A DNA stretch of 64,000 bases from Mesorhizobium sp. (GTDB taxonomy: Bacteria; Pseudomonadota; Alphaproteobacteria; Rhizobiales; Rhizobiaceae). Both the position numbers and the translations under genes were made by a program. The stretch is from assembly GCA_004017535.1 (NCBI GenBank), contig SAJS01000014.1, forward strand, positions 62,001 through 126,000, in the 5' to 3' direction. The notes beneath the pieces were generated by a model. That model made no database searches. It was not told the origin of the DNA and was given only the letters and a program-made list of their open reading frames with translations. Shown piece by piece: positions 26,773 through 35,586 of this stretch. Position 1 is the stretch's first letter, and each line of letters starts with the position of its first letter.

Positions 26773-27048
26773 CTATTTGCCGCAGTAATTGTCGTTGACG
26801 TTCTGTTGTGAATTGGCGTCCGGCCCCGGCGTGGTGTCCGCGCACGGCCCTATGGCTCCAGTGCTATTGCCGGAGGTGCTCAGCCCTGAGCCTCCATTGA
26901 TGCTGCCGGTTCTATAGGGGTCTACTTGCTCGCTCGCGGCGGGACGATGGTCGCGGTGCCACCACCACCAGTCATCTGATGACTGCGCCATGGCCGCGCC
27001 ACCCATGGCCAGCACCAGCGCCGAAGCTGCGATAAGTCTTGTAAGCAT
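26773..27048 (-). CDS. Small secreted protein of unknown function
   Basis: 91 residues. Clear signal peptide MLTRLIAASALVLAMGGAAMA. The mature part is about 70 residues with a WWWWH run just after the cleavage site, then a Gly/Ser/Asn-rich low-complexity stretch and two Cys (GPCADTTPG and DNYCGK) that could form a disulphide. A GGAGAAA site is present upstream. No family recognised; the form resembles small periplasmic or surface proteins. Confidence 0.7.
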   Translation of the reverse strand: MLTRLIAASALVLAMGGAAMAQSSDDWWWWHRDHRPAASEQVDPYRTGSINGGSGLSTSGNSTGAIGPCADTTPGPDANSQQNVNDNYCGK

Positions 27049-27247
27049 CGGATTTCTCCATTCTCTCGATCGCGAAAATAATGTGGAGCCGAGGCCCCAC
27101 AGCGATACAGACGAAACCCACCGGCGGGGACTAAAGTTCCACCGGAAATTGCAGGTGTAACGTATTGCAGGTGTAACGTAATGTCCGACACGTTTGTGTG
27201 AGGCTTCGTGAACGCCCGTGGGCTGCCGTGCAGGGCGCCAGCCGAAG

Positions 27248-28222
27248 TCATTTCACGCCGGCCAAGGTGCGTGCAGCGATACGTTGGATGAACGCGACGA
27301 CCCGTTCGGGCTCCATGAATTGCGGCATGTGGCCGAGGCCTTCGATCCGTTCAAAGTCGAGGCCGCTGATCTTGTCCAGCATCGGTTCGCCATGGACCGC
27401 CTCGCCGATCACACGATCGCCCGTGCCAAACAGAATGCCCACCGGCATCGCCAGGTCGCGGTAAGGCCGTTCGATTTGGCCAAGGTCCCGTTCCACGGCC
27501 ACGACATCGGTGGATGTGGCGAAATAGTGGGACGGGCGCAACCCGAGCCATCCGCCGCCGGCGATCATGTAGTCCGCGGGAACCGCTTGCGGTGCGAAGA
27601 TGAATTTCAGCGTCGGCTGCGCGTAACGCAGGCTAAGCGGTATCGCCGCCGTATAGGCCAGGACCCGGCGCAGCAGCGGCGATGGAACATAGAGCAGGTC
27701 GAACCGCCGACCTATCCTCGCTTCGAGATGCGTCAGCGGCGACACCAGCGCGACGCCGGAAATCGCCGTCGGATGCTCGGTGGCGAGCGCAAGCGCCACG
27801 GCGCCGCCCAGCGAATGGCCGACGATCAGAGGTCGTTCCAGCCGCAGTTCTTCGATGAAGCGCCGCACGATGTCCGCCTGTTCGGGCAGCCGGCCGGTCG
27901 CGCTCCTTGCCCGAACCGAATAACCCGAGCCCGGCCGGTCGAGCGCGATCAGGCGGTACCCGGCACCGAAGCGTCCGAACAGCGTATGGCGGAAATGGTG
28001 AAGTTGGGCGCCCAACCCATGCAGGAAAACGATCGGCCTGCCCTCGCCTTCTTCCACATAATGGATGCGGTTGCCGTCGATCTCGATGAACTTTCCGCAA
28101 GCCGGCACCAGCCTTTCAGCCTTCGCCGCGATCCGCCATGTCGCGAGCATCAGGACGAGCAGGACAAGGGCAGCCACGGCGAGCAAGCCCGCGAGCAGCC
28201 ACAGGACAATCGATATCAGCAT
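27248..28222 (-). CDS. Membrane-anchored alpha/beta hydrolase
   Basis: 324 residues. N-terminal helix MLISIVLWLLAGLLAVAALVLLV anchors it. Then alpha/beta hydrolase motifs: FLHGLGAQ oxyanion, GHSLGGAVA nucleophile Ser, FGTGDRVIG with the Asp, and GLGHMPQF with the His. Probably an esterase acting at the membrane; substrate unknown. The start at MLIS is chosen because the anchor starts there, after GGATG. Divergent from the MoaB-like gene. Confidence 0.85.
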   Translation of the reverse strand: MLISIVLWLLAGLLAVAALVLLVLMLATWRIAAKAERLVPACGKFIEIDGNRIHYVEEGEGRPIVFLHGLGAQLHHFRHTLFGRFGAGYRLIALDRPGSGYSVRARSATGRLPEQADIVRRFIEELRLERPLIVGHSLGGAVALALATEHPTAISGVALVSPLTHLEARIGRRFDLLYVPSPLLRRVLAYTAAIPLSLRYAQPTLKFIFAPQAVPADYMIAGGGWLGLRPSHYFATSTDVVAVERDLGQIERPYRDLAMPVGILFGTGDRVIGEAVHGEPMLDKISGLDFERIEGLGHMPQFMEPERVVAFIQRIAARTLAGVK

Positions 28223-28352
28223 GGTTTCATCCGCTCCCGACCGACCGCACCATATCCGCAACGGCCGCCGCCACAAGCGCGCATCCGGCTTTCGCATTGC
28301 GGCCGGCCTCAGGGCGCGTTATCTCAGACGAGCTCTTGCGCCGGAGTCCGCC

Positions 28353-29093
28353 ATGCCTGAAATCGTCACCGCCGCCATGCTCGTCATCGGCGACGAGATT
28401 CTCTCCGGCCGCACCAAGGACAAGAATATCGGTCATCTCGCCGACATCATGACGGCGATCGGCATCGACCTGAAGGAGGTGCGCATCGTCCCCGACGAGG
28501 AGGACGAGATCGTCGCGGCGGTGAATGCCGTGCGGGCCCGTTATACCTACGTCTTCACCACCGGCGGCATCGGCCCCACGCATGACGACATCACCGCCGA
28601 CTCGATCGCCGCGGCTTTCGGCGTGCCCTGCGAGTATGACGCCAAGGCTTACGCCCTGCTCGAGGCGAGCTATGCCGGGCGCGGCATCGAATTCACTGAA
28701 GCACGCAAGCGCATGGCGCGCATGCCGCGCGGCGCCGACCTTATCGACAATCCCGTCTCCGTCGCGCCGGGCTTCCGCATCGGCAATGTCCATGTCATGG
28801 CGGGCGTGCCGTCAATCTTCCAGGCCATGCTCGACAATGTCGTGCCGACGCTCAAGGCGGGCACCAGAATGCTGTCAGCCACGGTGCACTGCCCCTTCGG
28901 CGAGGGCCTGATCGGGGGGCCGCTGGCCGATATCCAGAAGGCGCATCCCGACACCATCATCGGCTCCTATCCCAAATATGGCGACGGCAAGTTCTGGACC
29001 GAGCTCGTCGTGCGCGCCCGCAGCGAGGAAGCGCTCGAGGCCGCGCGCAAGGATATCGAGGCGATGGTGGCGGGCTTCGCCAAGGCGGGCTGA
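28353..29093 (+). CDS. Molybdopterin-binding domain protein (CinA N-terminal type)
   Basis: 246 residues. AAMLVIGDEILSGRTKDKNI at the N-terminus, VFTTGGIGPTHDDITADSIA and NPVSVAPGF match the MoCF_biosynth/CinA amino-terminal domain. Stand-alone versions are common in rhizobia; they may act as nucleotide pyrophosphatases, as CinA does. CCGGAG precedes the ATG. No CinA C-terminal deamidase domain is attached. Confidence 0.87.
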   Translation: MPEIVTAAMLVIGDEILSGRTKDKNIGHLADIMTAIGIDLKEVRIVPDEEDEIVAAVNAVRARYTYVFTTGGIGPTHDDITADSIAAAFGVPCEYDAKAYALLEASYAGRGIEFTEARKRMARMPRGADLIDNPVSVAPGFRIGNVHVMAGVPSIFQAMLDNVVPTLKAGTRMLSATVHCPFGEGLIGGPLADIQKAHPDTIIGSYPKYGDGKFWTELVVRARSEEALEAARKDIEAMVAGFAKAG

Positions 29094-29176
29094 CCGGCGT
29101 TCGGCTGGAACCAGTCAACGCGCTGAGGCGTTCCTTGCTGCGCCCACGCGTAGCGCAAACAATTGAGGGACCGGTC

Positions 29177-30010
29177 ATGCGCTTCAAGACAATCGTCGCC
29201 ATTTTGCAGAACGAGCAGGACGCCGAGCGCGTTCTCGATTACGCCCTTCCGCTTGCCGAAAGGTTCGAGAGCCATCTCGTCGGCATCCATGCCGAGGCGT
29301 TGCCCGTGCCCTACACGTCAGCCACCGGCTTCCCGGACACCGAATTCCTGCAGGTCTCGGCCGAGATGAACAAGGAGCGCGCCGACAAGCTGCAGGCCTA
29401 TTTCCTGAAGCGGATGGAGGAATCCGGCCTGTCCTTCGAATGGCGAAGCCTGGAAAGCTTCTCCGGCGACAGCGCGCTGACCGGCATAACGAGCGTGCGC
29501 GCCGCCGATCTGATCATCGCAGCGCAGCGCGATACCGTCGGCGACCCGAGCGCCGATGTCGACACGCTGGTTTACGACGCCGGCCGGCCGGTGCTGGTCG
29601 TGCCCCATGCCGGGCCGCTGGTCACGACCTTCAGACGTGTGCTGCTTGCCTGGAACGGCAGCAAGGAAGCGGCCCGCGCCGCTTTCGATGCCCTGCCCTT
29701 CATTGCCGAGGCTGACAAGACGGACATTCTCGTCATCGACCCGCCGGAGACGCTCGATGAATCTCCGGAAGCCGCCGGCGCCGAAATCGCCGCTGCGCTG
29801 TCGCGTCACGGCGCCAATGTCAGCGTCTGCGTGCAGAAATCCGGCGGCACTTCGGTCGATGACATGATTCAGGCCAGGATCGCCGAATCCGGCGCCGATC
29901 TTTTGGTGCTCGGCGCCTACAGCCACTCCTGGCTGCGCCAGCTTCTGTTCGGCGGCGTTACCCGCACAGTGCTGCGCACGACAAATGTGGCGGCCTTCCT
30001 TTCGCGTTGA
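29177..30010 (+). CDS. Universal stress protein, tandem UspA domains
   Basis: 277 residues, two Usp folds. The first (1-145) runs from MRFKTIVAILQNEQDAERVL to VLVVPHAGP; the second begins RRVLLAWNGSKEAARAAFDALP and ends GAYSHSWLRQLLFGGVTRTVL, whose G-x2-G-x9-G(S/T)-like loop is the nucleotide-binding end. Stress tolerance role by family. GAGGGACC precedes the ATG. Confidence 0.92.
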   Translation: MRFKTIVAILQNEQDAERVLDYALPLAERFESHLVGIHAEALPVPYTSATGFPDTEFLQVSAEMNKERADKLQAYFLKRMEESGLSFEWRSLESFSGDSALTGITSVRAADLIIAAQRDTVGDPSADVDTLVYDAGRPVLVVPHAGPLVTTFRRVLLAWNGSKEAARAAFDALPFIAEADKTDILVIDPPETLDESPEAAGAEIAAALSRHGANVSVCVQKSGGTSVDDMIQARIAESGADLLVLGAYSHSWLRQLLFGGVTRTVLRTTNVAAFLSR

Positions 30011-30213
30011 GCATCCCTCGGAAGCGGGGGCAAGGTTCAGGGCGACGCCTGCGCAAGTCTGACGAGCGCCACTTGAACCCGTTTGAGCGCGGCGCCTTAA
30101 GTCCACAGCCGTTGCCAGCCCCTGCTCTTGCCAAGCCTGGCGCTTTCCGGCTAATTCCGCCTGCATTCCAGTGTTTCTGCGCGCCACGGCGCGCCTTGCG
30201 GAGTGCGTGAGCC

Positions 30214-30714
30214 ATGTCTCTTCCCGAAAAAGCCTTTCCCGTCTCCTGGGACCAGTTCCATCGCGACGCCCGCGCGCTTTCCTGGCGGCTTTCCGGCGCC
30301 AGCAAGAGCCAATGGAAAGCGATCGTCTGCATCACGCGCGGCGGCCTGGTGCCCGCAGCGATCATCGCGCGCGAGCTCGGCATCCGCATCATCGAGACGG
30401 TCTGCGTCGCCTCCTACCATGACTACACCAGCCAGGGTCAGCTTCAGGTTCTCAAGGAGATTTCGCCGCCACTGCTTGCCGACGACGGCGCCGGTGTGCT
30501 GATCATCGACGACCTGACCGATACCGGCAAGACGGCCGGCATCGTGCGCGCCATGATGCCGAAGGCGCATTTCGCGACCGTCTATGCCAAACCGAAGGGC
30601 CGCCCGCTGGTCGATACATTCATCACCGAGGTCAGCCAGGACACCTGGATCTACTTTCCCTGGGACATGGGCTTCACATACCAGAAGCCGATCGCGGACG
30701 ATCATGTCGGCTGA
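30214..30714 (+). CDS. gpt: Xanthine-guanine phosphoribosyltransferase
   Basis: 166 residues. PRPP-binding motif [34 protein letters not shown] as the pyrophosphate loop, and the C-terminal WIYFPWDMG typical of Gpt. Salvages xanthine and guanine to XMP and GMP; it complements adenine deaminase, which yields hypoxanthine. Start at MSLPEKAF after a modest GGAG. Normal length. Confidence 0.95.
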   Translation: MSLPEKAFPVSWDQFHRDARALSWRLSGASKSQWKAIVCITRGGLVPAAIIARELGIRIIETVCVASYHDYTSQGQLQVLKEISPPLLADDGAGVLIIDDLTDTGKTAGIVRAMMPKAHFATVYAKPKGRPLVDTFITEVSQDTWIYFPWDMGFTYQKPIADDHVG

Positions 30715-30913
30715 ACGGCCGTCATATTTCCCAGAGAATCCGCCTCAAAAAGAGCGGCGTGTAGTCGAACCAATTAGCGTGTCTACTTTGTAAGATTGAC
30801 CTTTTCTGGTGGCATTTTCCCACGGAGTGAAGTTTTTTACTTTTAAAGCTCATAATCCGCCGTAAGATTCGTGAGGTGGCAAACGATTCTGGAGGCTGGG
30901 GCAGCTTCTTCCG

Positions 30914-31402
30914 ATGTTGACGAGGCCGACAACGCACAACCAGATGGCCGAGAGAGTCCGGCGGCTCTTCGGCGTCGCACCTTGTCGCCTACAGGTTGCC
31001 GCTCTGCCCTGGCGTGAAGGCGAAGACGGCGTCGAGATCATGCTGATCACCAGCCGCGACACCGGGCGCTGGGTGCTGCCCAAAGGCTGGCCTGAGGCCA
31101 GGGAACCGCTTTGCAAGGCGGCCGCCCGTGAAGCAGGCGAGGAAGCCGGCTTGCGCGGCACCATCTCGCATCTTGAAGCCGGCCGTTATTTTTATGCCAA
31201 GGTCCTCGCCTCCGGCGAGGAAGTGCCCTGCGAAGTCCTGGTCTTTCCGCTGCATGTCGACCGCATTGCGGACCGCTGGAAAGAGAAGCGCGCCCGGACG
31301 CGCAAATGGGTTGGCCCCATCGAAGCGGTCCAAATGGTCCATGAACCGGACCTTTGCCAGATCATTGCCGGTTTTTGCGCCGCGCCGCACAGCTTCATCT
31401 GA
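30914..31402 (+). CDS. NUDIX hydrolase, diphosphoinositol polyphosphate type
   Basis: 162 residues. NUDIX box GWPEAREPLCKAAAREAGEEAGL with a long basic region before it (RWVLPKGWPE). The pattern PKG-x-NUDIX resembles DIPP/Ap4A-type hydrolases. The start is MLTRPTTHN, with MAERVRRL ten codons later as an alternative; neither has a strong site. Convergent with the acetyltransferase-like gene, stops 3 bases apart. Confidence 0.85.
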   Translation: MLTRPTTHNQMAERVRRLFGVAPCRLQVAALPWREGEDGVEIMLITSRDTGRWVLPKGWPEAREPLCKAAAREAGEEAGLRGTISHLEAGRYFYAKVLASGEEVPCEVLVFPLHVDRIADRWKEKRARTRKWVGPIEAVQMVHEPDLCQIIAGFCAAPHSFI

Positions 31403-31405
31403 TCG

Positions 31406-32569
31406 TCAGACGCGACCGAAATCATCGGAACTCAGCCGGGTCCAGCGATCGCCCATCAATCCGCCGATAAAGATGTCGCCGGCGCGGACCGCTTCCGCGA
31501 CCTCGGCGATGCGTGAGCGCACCATCGTGCCGCCGGCATAGCGGAAGAAGAGACGGTTATAGCCGAAGAGGTGCGGCAGGAACCTGCTTTGTGTCTGCCC
31601 GGTTATGCCCACGCAGCCCATCTCCCGCGCAGCCGCGATAAGGCCGTCCAGCGTCGCGCCCCAGTGGGGTCCGGGCGCCTGGATCTGCAACAGGTTCGCG
31701 ATGCCGCCGGCCTGCCCGTAGAAGGCATGACAACCGACCATCTTGCCTGCTTCGTCGTAAGTCCCGCCGAAATGAAGTGGCCCGTCGGCCTGCTTTTCGG
31801 CCGCCAGCGCAAGCAGCCGCGGCAGTTCGCCGTCCTTCCAGCTCGGTCGAAGAGCATAATCGGACATCAGTGCCGGCAGCCGCTCCGCAAACCGCGCGGC
31901 ATCGATCCGCTCATGGTGGATCCGTCGCGAAGACGAAGGCTGGACCGGGGGCTCGAGCCGTCTTCCTGCGAGAGCATCGAACGCCCGCCCGCAGGGGCCG
32001 ACCGCCAGCCAAGCCAGCCCGGGCCATTTACGCTGCAGCAAGGCGGCGGCCATGGCGCCCGGCCGAAAAACACAGGTCCATTCCAGACAGTGCACCGGCA
32101 AGAGCTGATACTTCATCGGACGCGCGAAGGCCAAGGATGTCCGGTTGGCCGAATCGGTCAGATATAGATCGAACTCGCCCTGATGCAGGGCACGCAGCAA
32201 TTGCGGCCCGGCCCAACCGTGATCGGTGCTGGAATCGGTCATGAATGGACCGATGATGGCCGCATTCAATGCCGTTCCGTTGAGCTCATAGCTGGCTTTC
32301 AGAACGCCCATGAACCCGCCGAGGCCGCCCTGCGGGTTTATCTGGACAAGCGCCTTGTTCTCACCGCCGTCAAGATAAAGCTTTCTCATATAGTCCGCCG
32401 TCTGCGCGACCGCGTGATCGCGAAGGCGGCGACGGCGGAACTTCGTCAGGAAGAGTGCCGCGACGCGCTCGAGATCTTCGGCGGCGAGCGGCCGTACCGA
32501 GCCATGATCGGGCACTGACGGCGCCGGCGTCTTTCTCGAACCCCCATTTGCGGAGACCAAATCCATCAT
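31406..32569 (-). CDS. GNAT-like N-acyltransferase, uncharacterised
   Basis: 387 residues. The first half reads as a GNAT fold (VRPLAAEDLERVAALFLTKF ... GGFMGVLKASYELNGTALNAAIIGPFMTD ... WAGPQLLRALHQGEFDLYLTDSANRTSLAFARPMKYQLLPVHCLEWT); the second half (residues about 225-385) is a second, related-looking domain with AFYGQAGGIANLLQIQAPG. No signal peptide. It may be a double-GNAT protein; substrate unknown. The start at the double Met is tentative. Confidence 0.6.
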   Translation of the reverse strand: MMDLVSANGGSRKTPAPSVPDHGSVRPLAAEDLERVAALFLTKFRRRRLRDHAVAQTADYMRKLYLDGGENKALVQINPQGGLGGFMGVLKASYELNGTALNAAIIGPFMTDSSTDHGWAGPQLLRALHQGEFDLYLTDSANRTSLAFARPMKYQLLPVHCLEWTCVFRPGAMAAALLQRKWPGLAWLAVGPCGRAFDALAGRRLEPPVQPSSSRRIHHERIDAARFAERLPALMSDYALRPSWKDGELPRLLALAAEKQADGPLHFGGTYDEAGKMVGCHAFYGQAGGIANLLQIQAPGPHWGATLDGLIAAAREMGCVGITGQTQSRFLPHLFGYNRLFFRYAGGTMVRSRIAEVAEAVRAGDIFIGGLMGDRWTRLSSDDFGRV

Positions 32570-32880
32570 GAATGCCTATGCAAGGTCCTCTGTCGGCGGG
32601 TGAGGCCCTACAATTTCCAAAGAAAACTCCTTGCGACCGGCATGCCTGTAGAAATCTCCAGGAGACCTGCGCACGCCACATCCGACTTGCCTTTCTGAAG
32701 GTATACGCCGACCACTGTTTAAAACAATGTATATCGCATGGCGTTGCTGATGAAATGACTCAAACTTTAAGTATATGGAGACGAATTTAAAAACCGCATT
32801 ACCTCACTCAAGCCGCATGACGAGAGCGCGGTTGCGGACCTTGGATTGATCTGCGCTGCCGCTGCGGAGCCGGACAATCG
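32570..32880. other. AT-rich intergenic region
   Basis: About 310 bases before the divergent acetyltransferase-like gene. Noticeably AT-rich near 32700-32795 (GTTTAAAACAATGTATATCG, AACTTTAAGTATATGG), so it likely holds promoters. No supported gene. Confidence 0.5.
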
Positions 32881-32882
32881 AC

Positions 32883-32902
32883 GGCCCGGCCGGAGCCGGG
32901 CC
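32883..32902 (-). terminator. Hairpin after the ABC exporter
   Basis: GGCCCGG/CCGGGCC stem with a 6-base loop just after the exporter stop at 32912; no T run follows on the minus strand, so efficiency is uncertain. Confidence 0.5.
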
Positions 32903-32911
32903 GCCCTTTCC

Positions 32912-34717
32912 TCAGGCGACGAGGCCCTTGGTCAGTTCGAGCGCCTGCCGCTCGAACAGCCGCCGGTAGATGCCGCCATTGAGGCGGATCAGGTCGTCAT
33001 GCGACCCCTCTTCGGCGATACGGCCGCGATCGAAGACCAGCAGGCGGTCGAGCGCCCGGACCGTCGAGAGCCGGTGCGCGATGACAAGGGTCGTGCGCCC
33101 CACCATCAGCCGCTCCATCGCCCTCTGGATCAGCACTTCCGATTCCGAATCGAGGCTCGATGTCGCCTCGTCCAGGATCAGGATGCGCGCATCCGCCAGG
33201 AAGGCTCGCGCGATCGCCACGCGCTGCCGCTCACCGCCGGAAAGCTTCACACCGCGCTCGCCGACCAGGGTTCCGTAGCCCTTGGGCAGGTTGGTGATGA
33301 AATCATGCGCGCTGGCGAGTTTCGCCGCATGCTCGATCTCGGCCTGGCTGGCGCCGGGCCTGGCATAGGCGATGTTCTCGGCAAGCGAGCGGTGGAACAG
33401 GATCGGCTCCTGCTGGACGATGGCGATCTGGCTGCGCAGCGACGCCTGCTCGACCTGCGAGATGTCCTGCCCGTCAATCAGGATCCGCCCGGCATTCACG
33501 TCATGGAGCCGCTGGATCAGCTTGACGAAGGTCGTCTTGCCCGAGCCCGAATGCCCGACCAGTCCAATGCGCTCGCCAGTCGCGATGTCGACCGAGAAAT
33601 GGCGGTAGAGCGGCAGAAGATGGTTGCCGTAGTGGAACGTCACCTTGTCGAAGGCGACGCGCCCATCGGTGATCCGGATCGGCCGAGCTCCGGGCCGGTC
33701 CTCGATGCCGAGCGGTTCGGACTGGAAGTCGACCAGTTCCTCCATGTCGTTGACCGAGCGCTGCAGGTTGCGGATATGCGTGCCGATGTCGCGCAGGTAG
33801 CCCTGCAGCACAAAGAACGAGGTCAGCACGAAGGCGACGTCGCCGGCGCTCGCCTGGCCCCACGTCCACAAGACGAGGGCAAGGCCGATGACTGCCGCCC
33901 GCATGACCAGCAGCAGCGCCCCTTGCGTGGTGCCGTTGGCAGTGCCGCGCATCCAGGTGCGGCCGGTGCGCAGCCGCCATTTGGCGACCACGCGCGCCAG
34001 CCGCGCTTCCTCGCGGGTCTCCGCGCCGAACCCCTTGACGACGGCATTGCAGCTCACCGCGTCCGCCAGCGCGCCGCCCAGCCGCGTGTCCCAGCTGTTG
34101 GCGAGCCGCGCGGCGGGCGCGACATAGCCGAGCGAGAGCATCGCCGTGACGGCGATGAACAGCACCGAGCCGGCCGCCACGACAGCTCCCATCAGCGGCC
34201 AGAACCAGCCGAGCAGCAGCGTGGATCCGACGAGCATGACGACCGATGGCAGCAGCGCGATCAGGATCGTGTCGTTGAGCAGGTCCAGCGCCCACATGCC
34301 GCGCGTGATCTTGCGCACCGTCGATCCGGCAAAGCTGTTGGCGTGCCAGTCCGTCGAGAAGCGCTGCACCCGATGGAAGGCGTCGGCCGCAATGTCCGAC
34401 ATCATCTTCAGCGTCAGCTCGACGATCCACAGGAAGGCGACATTGCGCAGCAGGACGCCTGCCAGCGCCAACGCCATGAGGATCGAGAACGCCGTCATCG
34501 CCGCGTTCCAGGCGACTTCATCAGTCCCGGCCCCGCTTGCGACCGCGTCGACCAGGCGGCCGGAATAGAAGGGCGTCAGCACATCGGCCAGCGTCGAGAG
34601 CAGGAATGCGCCCATGATCAGCGAAAGCCGCCACGGCTGGCGCCGCCAGTGGCTGAACGTGAAGCCGAGCACGCTGCGAAAGGCGCCGGCGCGCAGATCG
34701 ATCTTGAAACGAGCCAT
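32912..34717 (-). CDS. ABC exporter, permease fused to ATPase
   Basis: 601 residues. Membrane half (residues about 15-320) with six helices, for example LSLIMGAFLLSTLADVLTPF, MALALAGVLLRNVAFLWIV and LPSVVMLVGSTLLLGWFWPLM; ATPase half with Walker A GHSGSGKTT, signature LSGGERQR, Walker B ILILDEATSS and H-loop IAHRLST. A half-size exporter of the multidrug/lipid type, working as a dimer. The start at MARFKIDL follows GGATGA 8 bases before; that site sits in a hairpin. It has its own promoter and a 13-codon leader ORF upstream, which is unusual for this family. Substrate unknown, drug or peptide efflux possible. Confidence 0.92.
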   Translation of the reverse strand: MARFKIDLRAGAFRSVLGFTFSHWRRQPWRLSLIMGAFLLSTLADVLTPFYSGRLVDAVASGAGTDEVAWNAAMTAFSILMALALAGVLLRNVAFLWIVELTLKMMSDIAADAFHRVQRFSTDWHANSFAGSTVRKITRGMWALDLLNDTILIALLPSVVMLVGSTLLLGWFWPLMGAVVAAGSVLFIAVTAMLSLGYVAPAARLANSWDTRLGGALADAVSCNAVVKGFGAETREEARLARVVAKWRLRTGRTWMRGTANGTTQGALLLVMRAAVIGLALVLWTWGQASAGDVAFVLTSFFVLQGYLRDIGTHIRNLQRSVNDMEELVDFQSEPLGIEDRPGARPIRITDGRVAFDKVTFHYGNHLLPLYRHFSVDIATGERIGLVGHSGSGKTTFVKLIQRLHDVNAGRILIDGQDISQVEQASLRSQIAIVQQEPILFHRSLAENIAYARPGASQAEIEHAAKLASAHDFITNLPKGYGTLVGERGVKLSGGERQRVAIARAFLADARILILDEATSSLDSESEVLIQRAMERLMVGRTTLVIAHRLSTVRALDRLLVFDRGRIAEEGSHDDLIRLNGGIYRRLFERQALELTKGLVA

Positions 34718-34909
34718 GATGTCATCCGGGCGCAAACGAGCCCGGTCCCGGCAAAAATCAAATTGGAAAACCCGCATCCGCGCCCTGCAGCGCCTAAAAG
34801 AGCGGGAGGTTCAGTATGGTAGGCCGCTGCCCTGAGGCGGCGACCAGCAGCGGCCAATGCCTGTTCTGCGTCCGGCCCTCCGAAAAAACTTCGGAAACCC
34901 CGAGCAGAC
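34718..34909 (-). promoter_or_regulatory. Structured 5' leader of the ABC exporter
   Basis: Between leader peptide stop and exporter start three hairpins can form on the minus-strand RNA: CCGAA/TTCGG around 34880-34894, a 9-bp GGCCGCTGC/GCAGCGGCC stem (34822-34830 with 34847-34855), and CCGGGC/GCCCGG (34726-34731 with 34740-34745), the last one holding the GG of the exporter's ribosome-binding site. Confidence 0.55.
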
Positions 34910-34951
34910 CTAGGCTTCGCGGCCTCGCATAATGATGTCAAATCCTGCCAT
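34910..34951 (-). CDS. Leader peptide MAGFDIIMRGREA upstream of ABC exporter
   Basis: 13 codons, ATG at 34951 to TAG at 34910. GGGAGG is placed 5 bases before the ATG, a stronger ribosome-binding site than that of most genes in the window. It lies about 26 bases after the predicted transcription start and about 190 bases before the exporter start. Short leader ORFs of this kind control resistance genes by ribosome stalling or attenuation in other bacteria. I do not recognise the peptide. The short length means chance cannot be excluded, but promoter, site, ORF and downstream hairpins lie in the order expected for such control. Confidence 0.55.
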   Translation of the reverse strand: MAGFDIIMRGREA

Positions 34952-34984
34952 ACGGTCCTCCCGGAAGGGAATCGCGGAGAGGTT

Positions 34985-35013
34985 CTTATAGGGAGGCATC
35001 GGCCGATCGCCAA
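34985..35013 (-). promoter_or_regulatory. Promoter of the ABC exporter leader
   Basis: Minus strand TTGGCG (35008-35013), exactly 17 bases, TATAAG (34985-34990). Transcription would begin near 34978, giving a leader of about 260 bases. Confidence 0.65.
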
Positions 35014-35119
35014 GCCGGCCTGCCGCCAAAACGACATCTGGTCCAAGCACTGAGACGAATTTGCAACAACGGCAGGTTGCGCGGGCTGGTGCATGCCGCG
35101 CAGAAACGGCTGAACGGTT

Positions 35120-35557
35120 TCAGTCCGACGCGCTTGAAGCCGTCGGCTTGCCCGCTTTGCGATCCAGCCGCATGTAGCATCCGTCGGTCGACGCCTTGAA
35201 TCCGAACTTCTCGTAGAGGCTGTGGGCGTCGTCGGTCGAGAGGCTCCAATGCGTCACCGAGCTGACATCGGGATGATCGATCAGCGCCTGGACGAGCCGC
35301 TTGCCGATCCCCCGCCCGCGATGCGGTGGCCAGATGATGACGTCGGCGACATAGGCAAAGACAGTGTAGTCGGTGATCGCGCGGGCGAAGCCGACCTGCT
35401 CGCCCTTGAGATAAGCGCCGGCACAGAGCGAGTTGTCGAAGGCGCGGCGGTGGGCCTCGTCGGTCCGCGACGCGCCCCAATAGCTTTGCATGAGCTGATC
35501 GGACGTTGCCCGGAAATCGATCCACGACAGGTCGAAGCTGATTTCTATGTCTTGCAT
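35120..35557 (-). CDS. GNAT family N-acetyltransferase
   Basis: 145 residues from MQDIEISFDLSW. Acetyl-CoA loop VIIWPPHRGRGIGKRLVQAL (R-G-x-G-I-G-K), then THWSLSTDDAHSLYEKFGFKA, motif B of GNATs. A TTG further upstream would overlap nadE and add 11 residues. Follows nadE on the same strand within 30 bases. Substrate unknown; the family often acetylates amines or the alpha-amino group of metabolites. Confidence 0.85.
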   Translation of the reverse strand: MQDIEISFDLSWIDFRATSDQLMQSYWGASRTDEAHRRAFDNSLCAGAYLKGEQVGFARAITDYTVFAYVADVIIWPPHRGRGIGKRLVQALIDHPDVSSVTHWSLSTDDAHSLYEKFGFKASTDGCYMRLDRKAGKPTASSASD

Positions 35558-35586
35558 GCGCTGCGCTGCCGCAATCTCGCCTGGGA

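Noticed and set aside
30007-30210. 67-codon open frame between uspA and gpt
   Set aside because: Starts in the uspA stop, Pro/Arg-rich, no ribosome-binding site; the region is more likely the gpt promoter.
30722-30937. 71-codon open frame on the minus strand before the NUDIX gene
   Set aside because: AT-rich promoter-like DNA, basic low-complexity translation, no ribosome-binding site.
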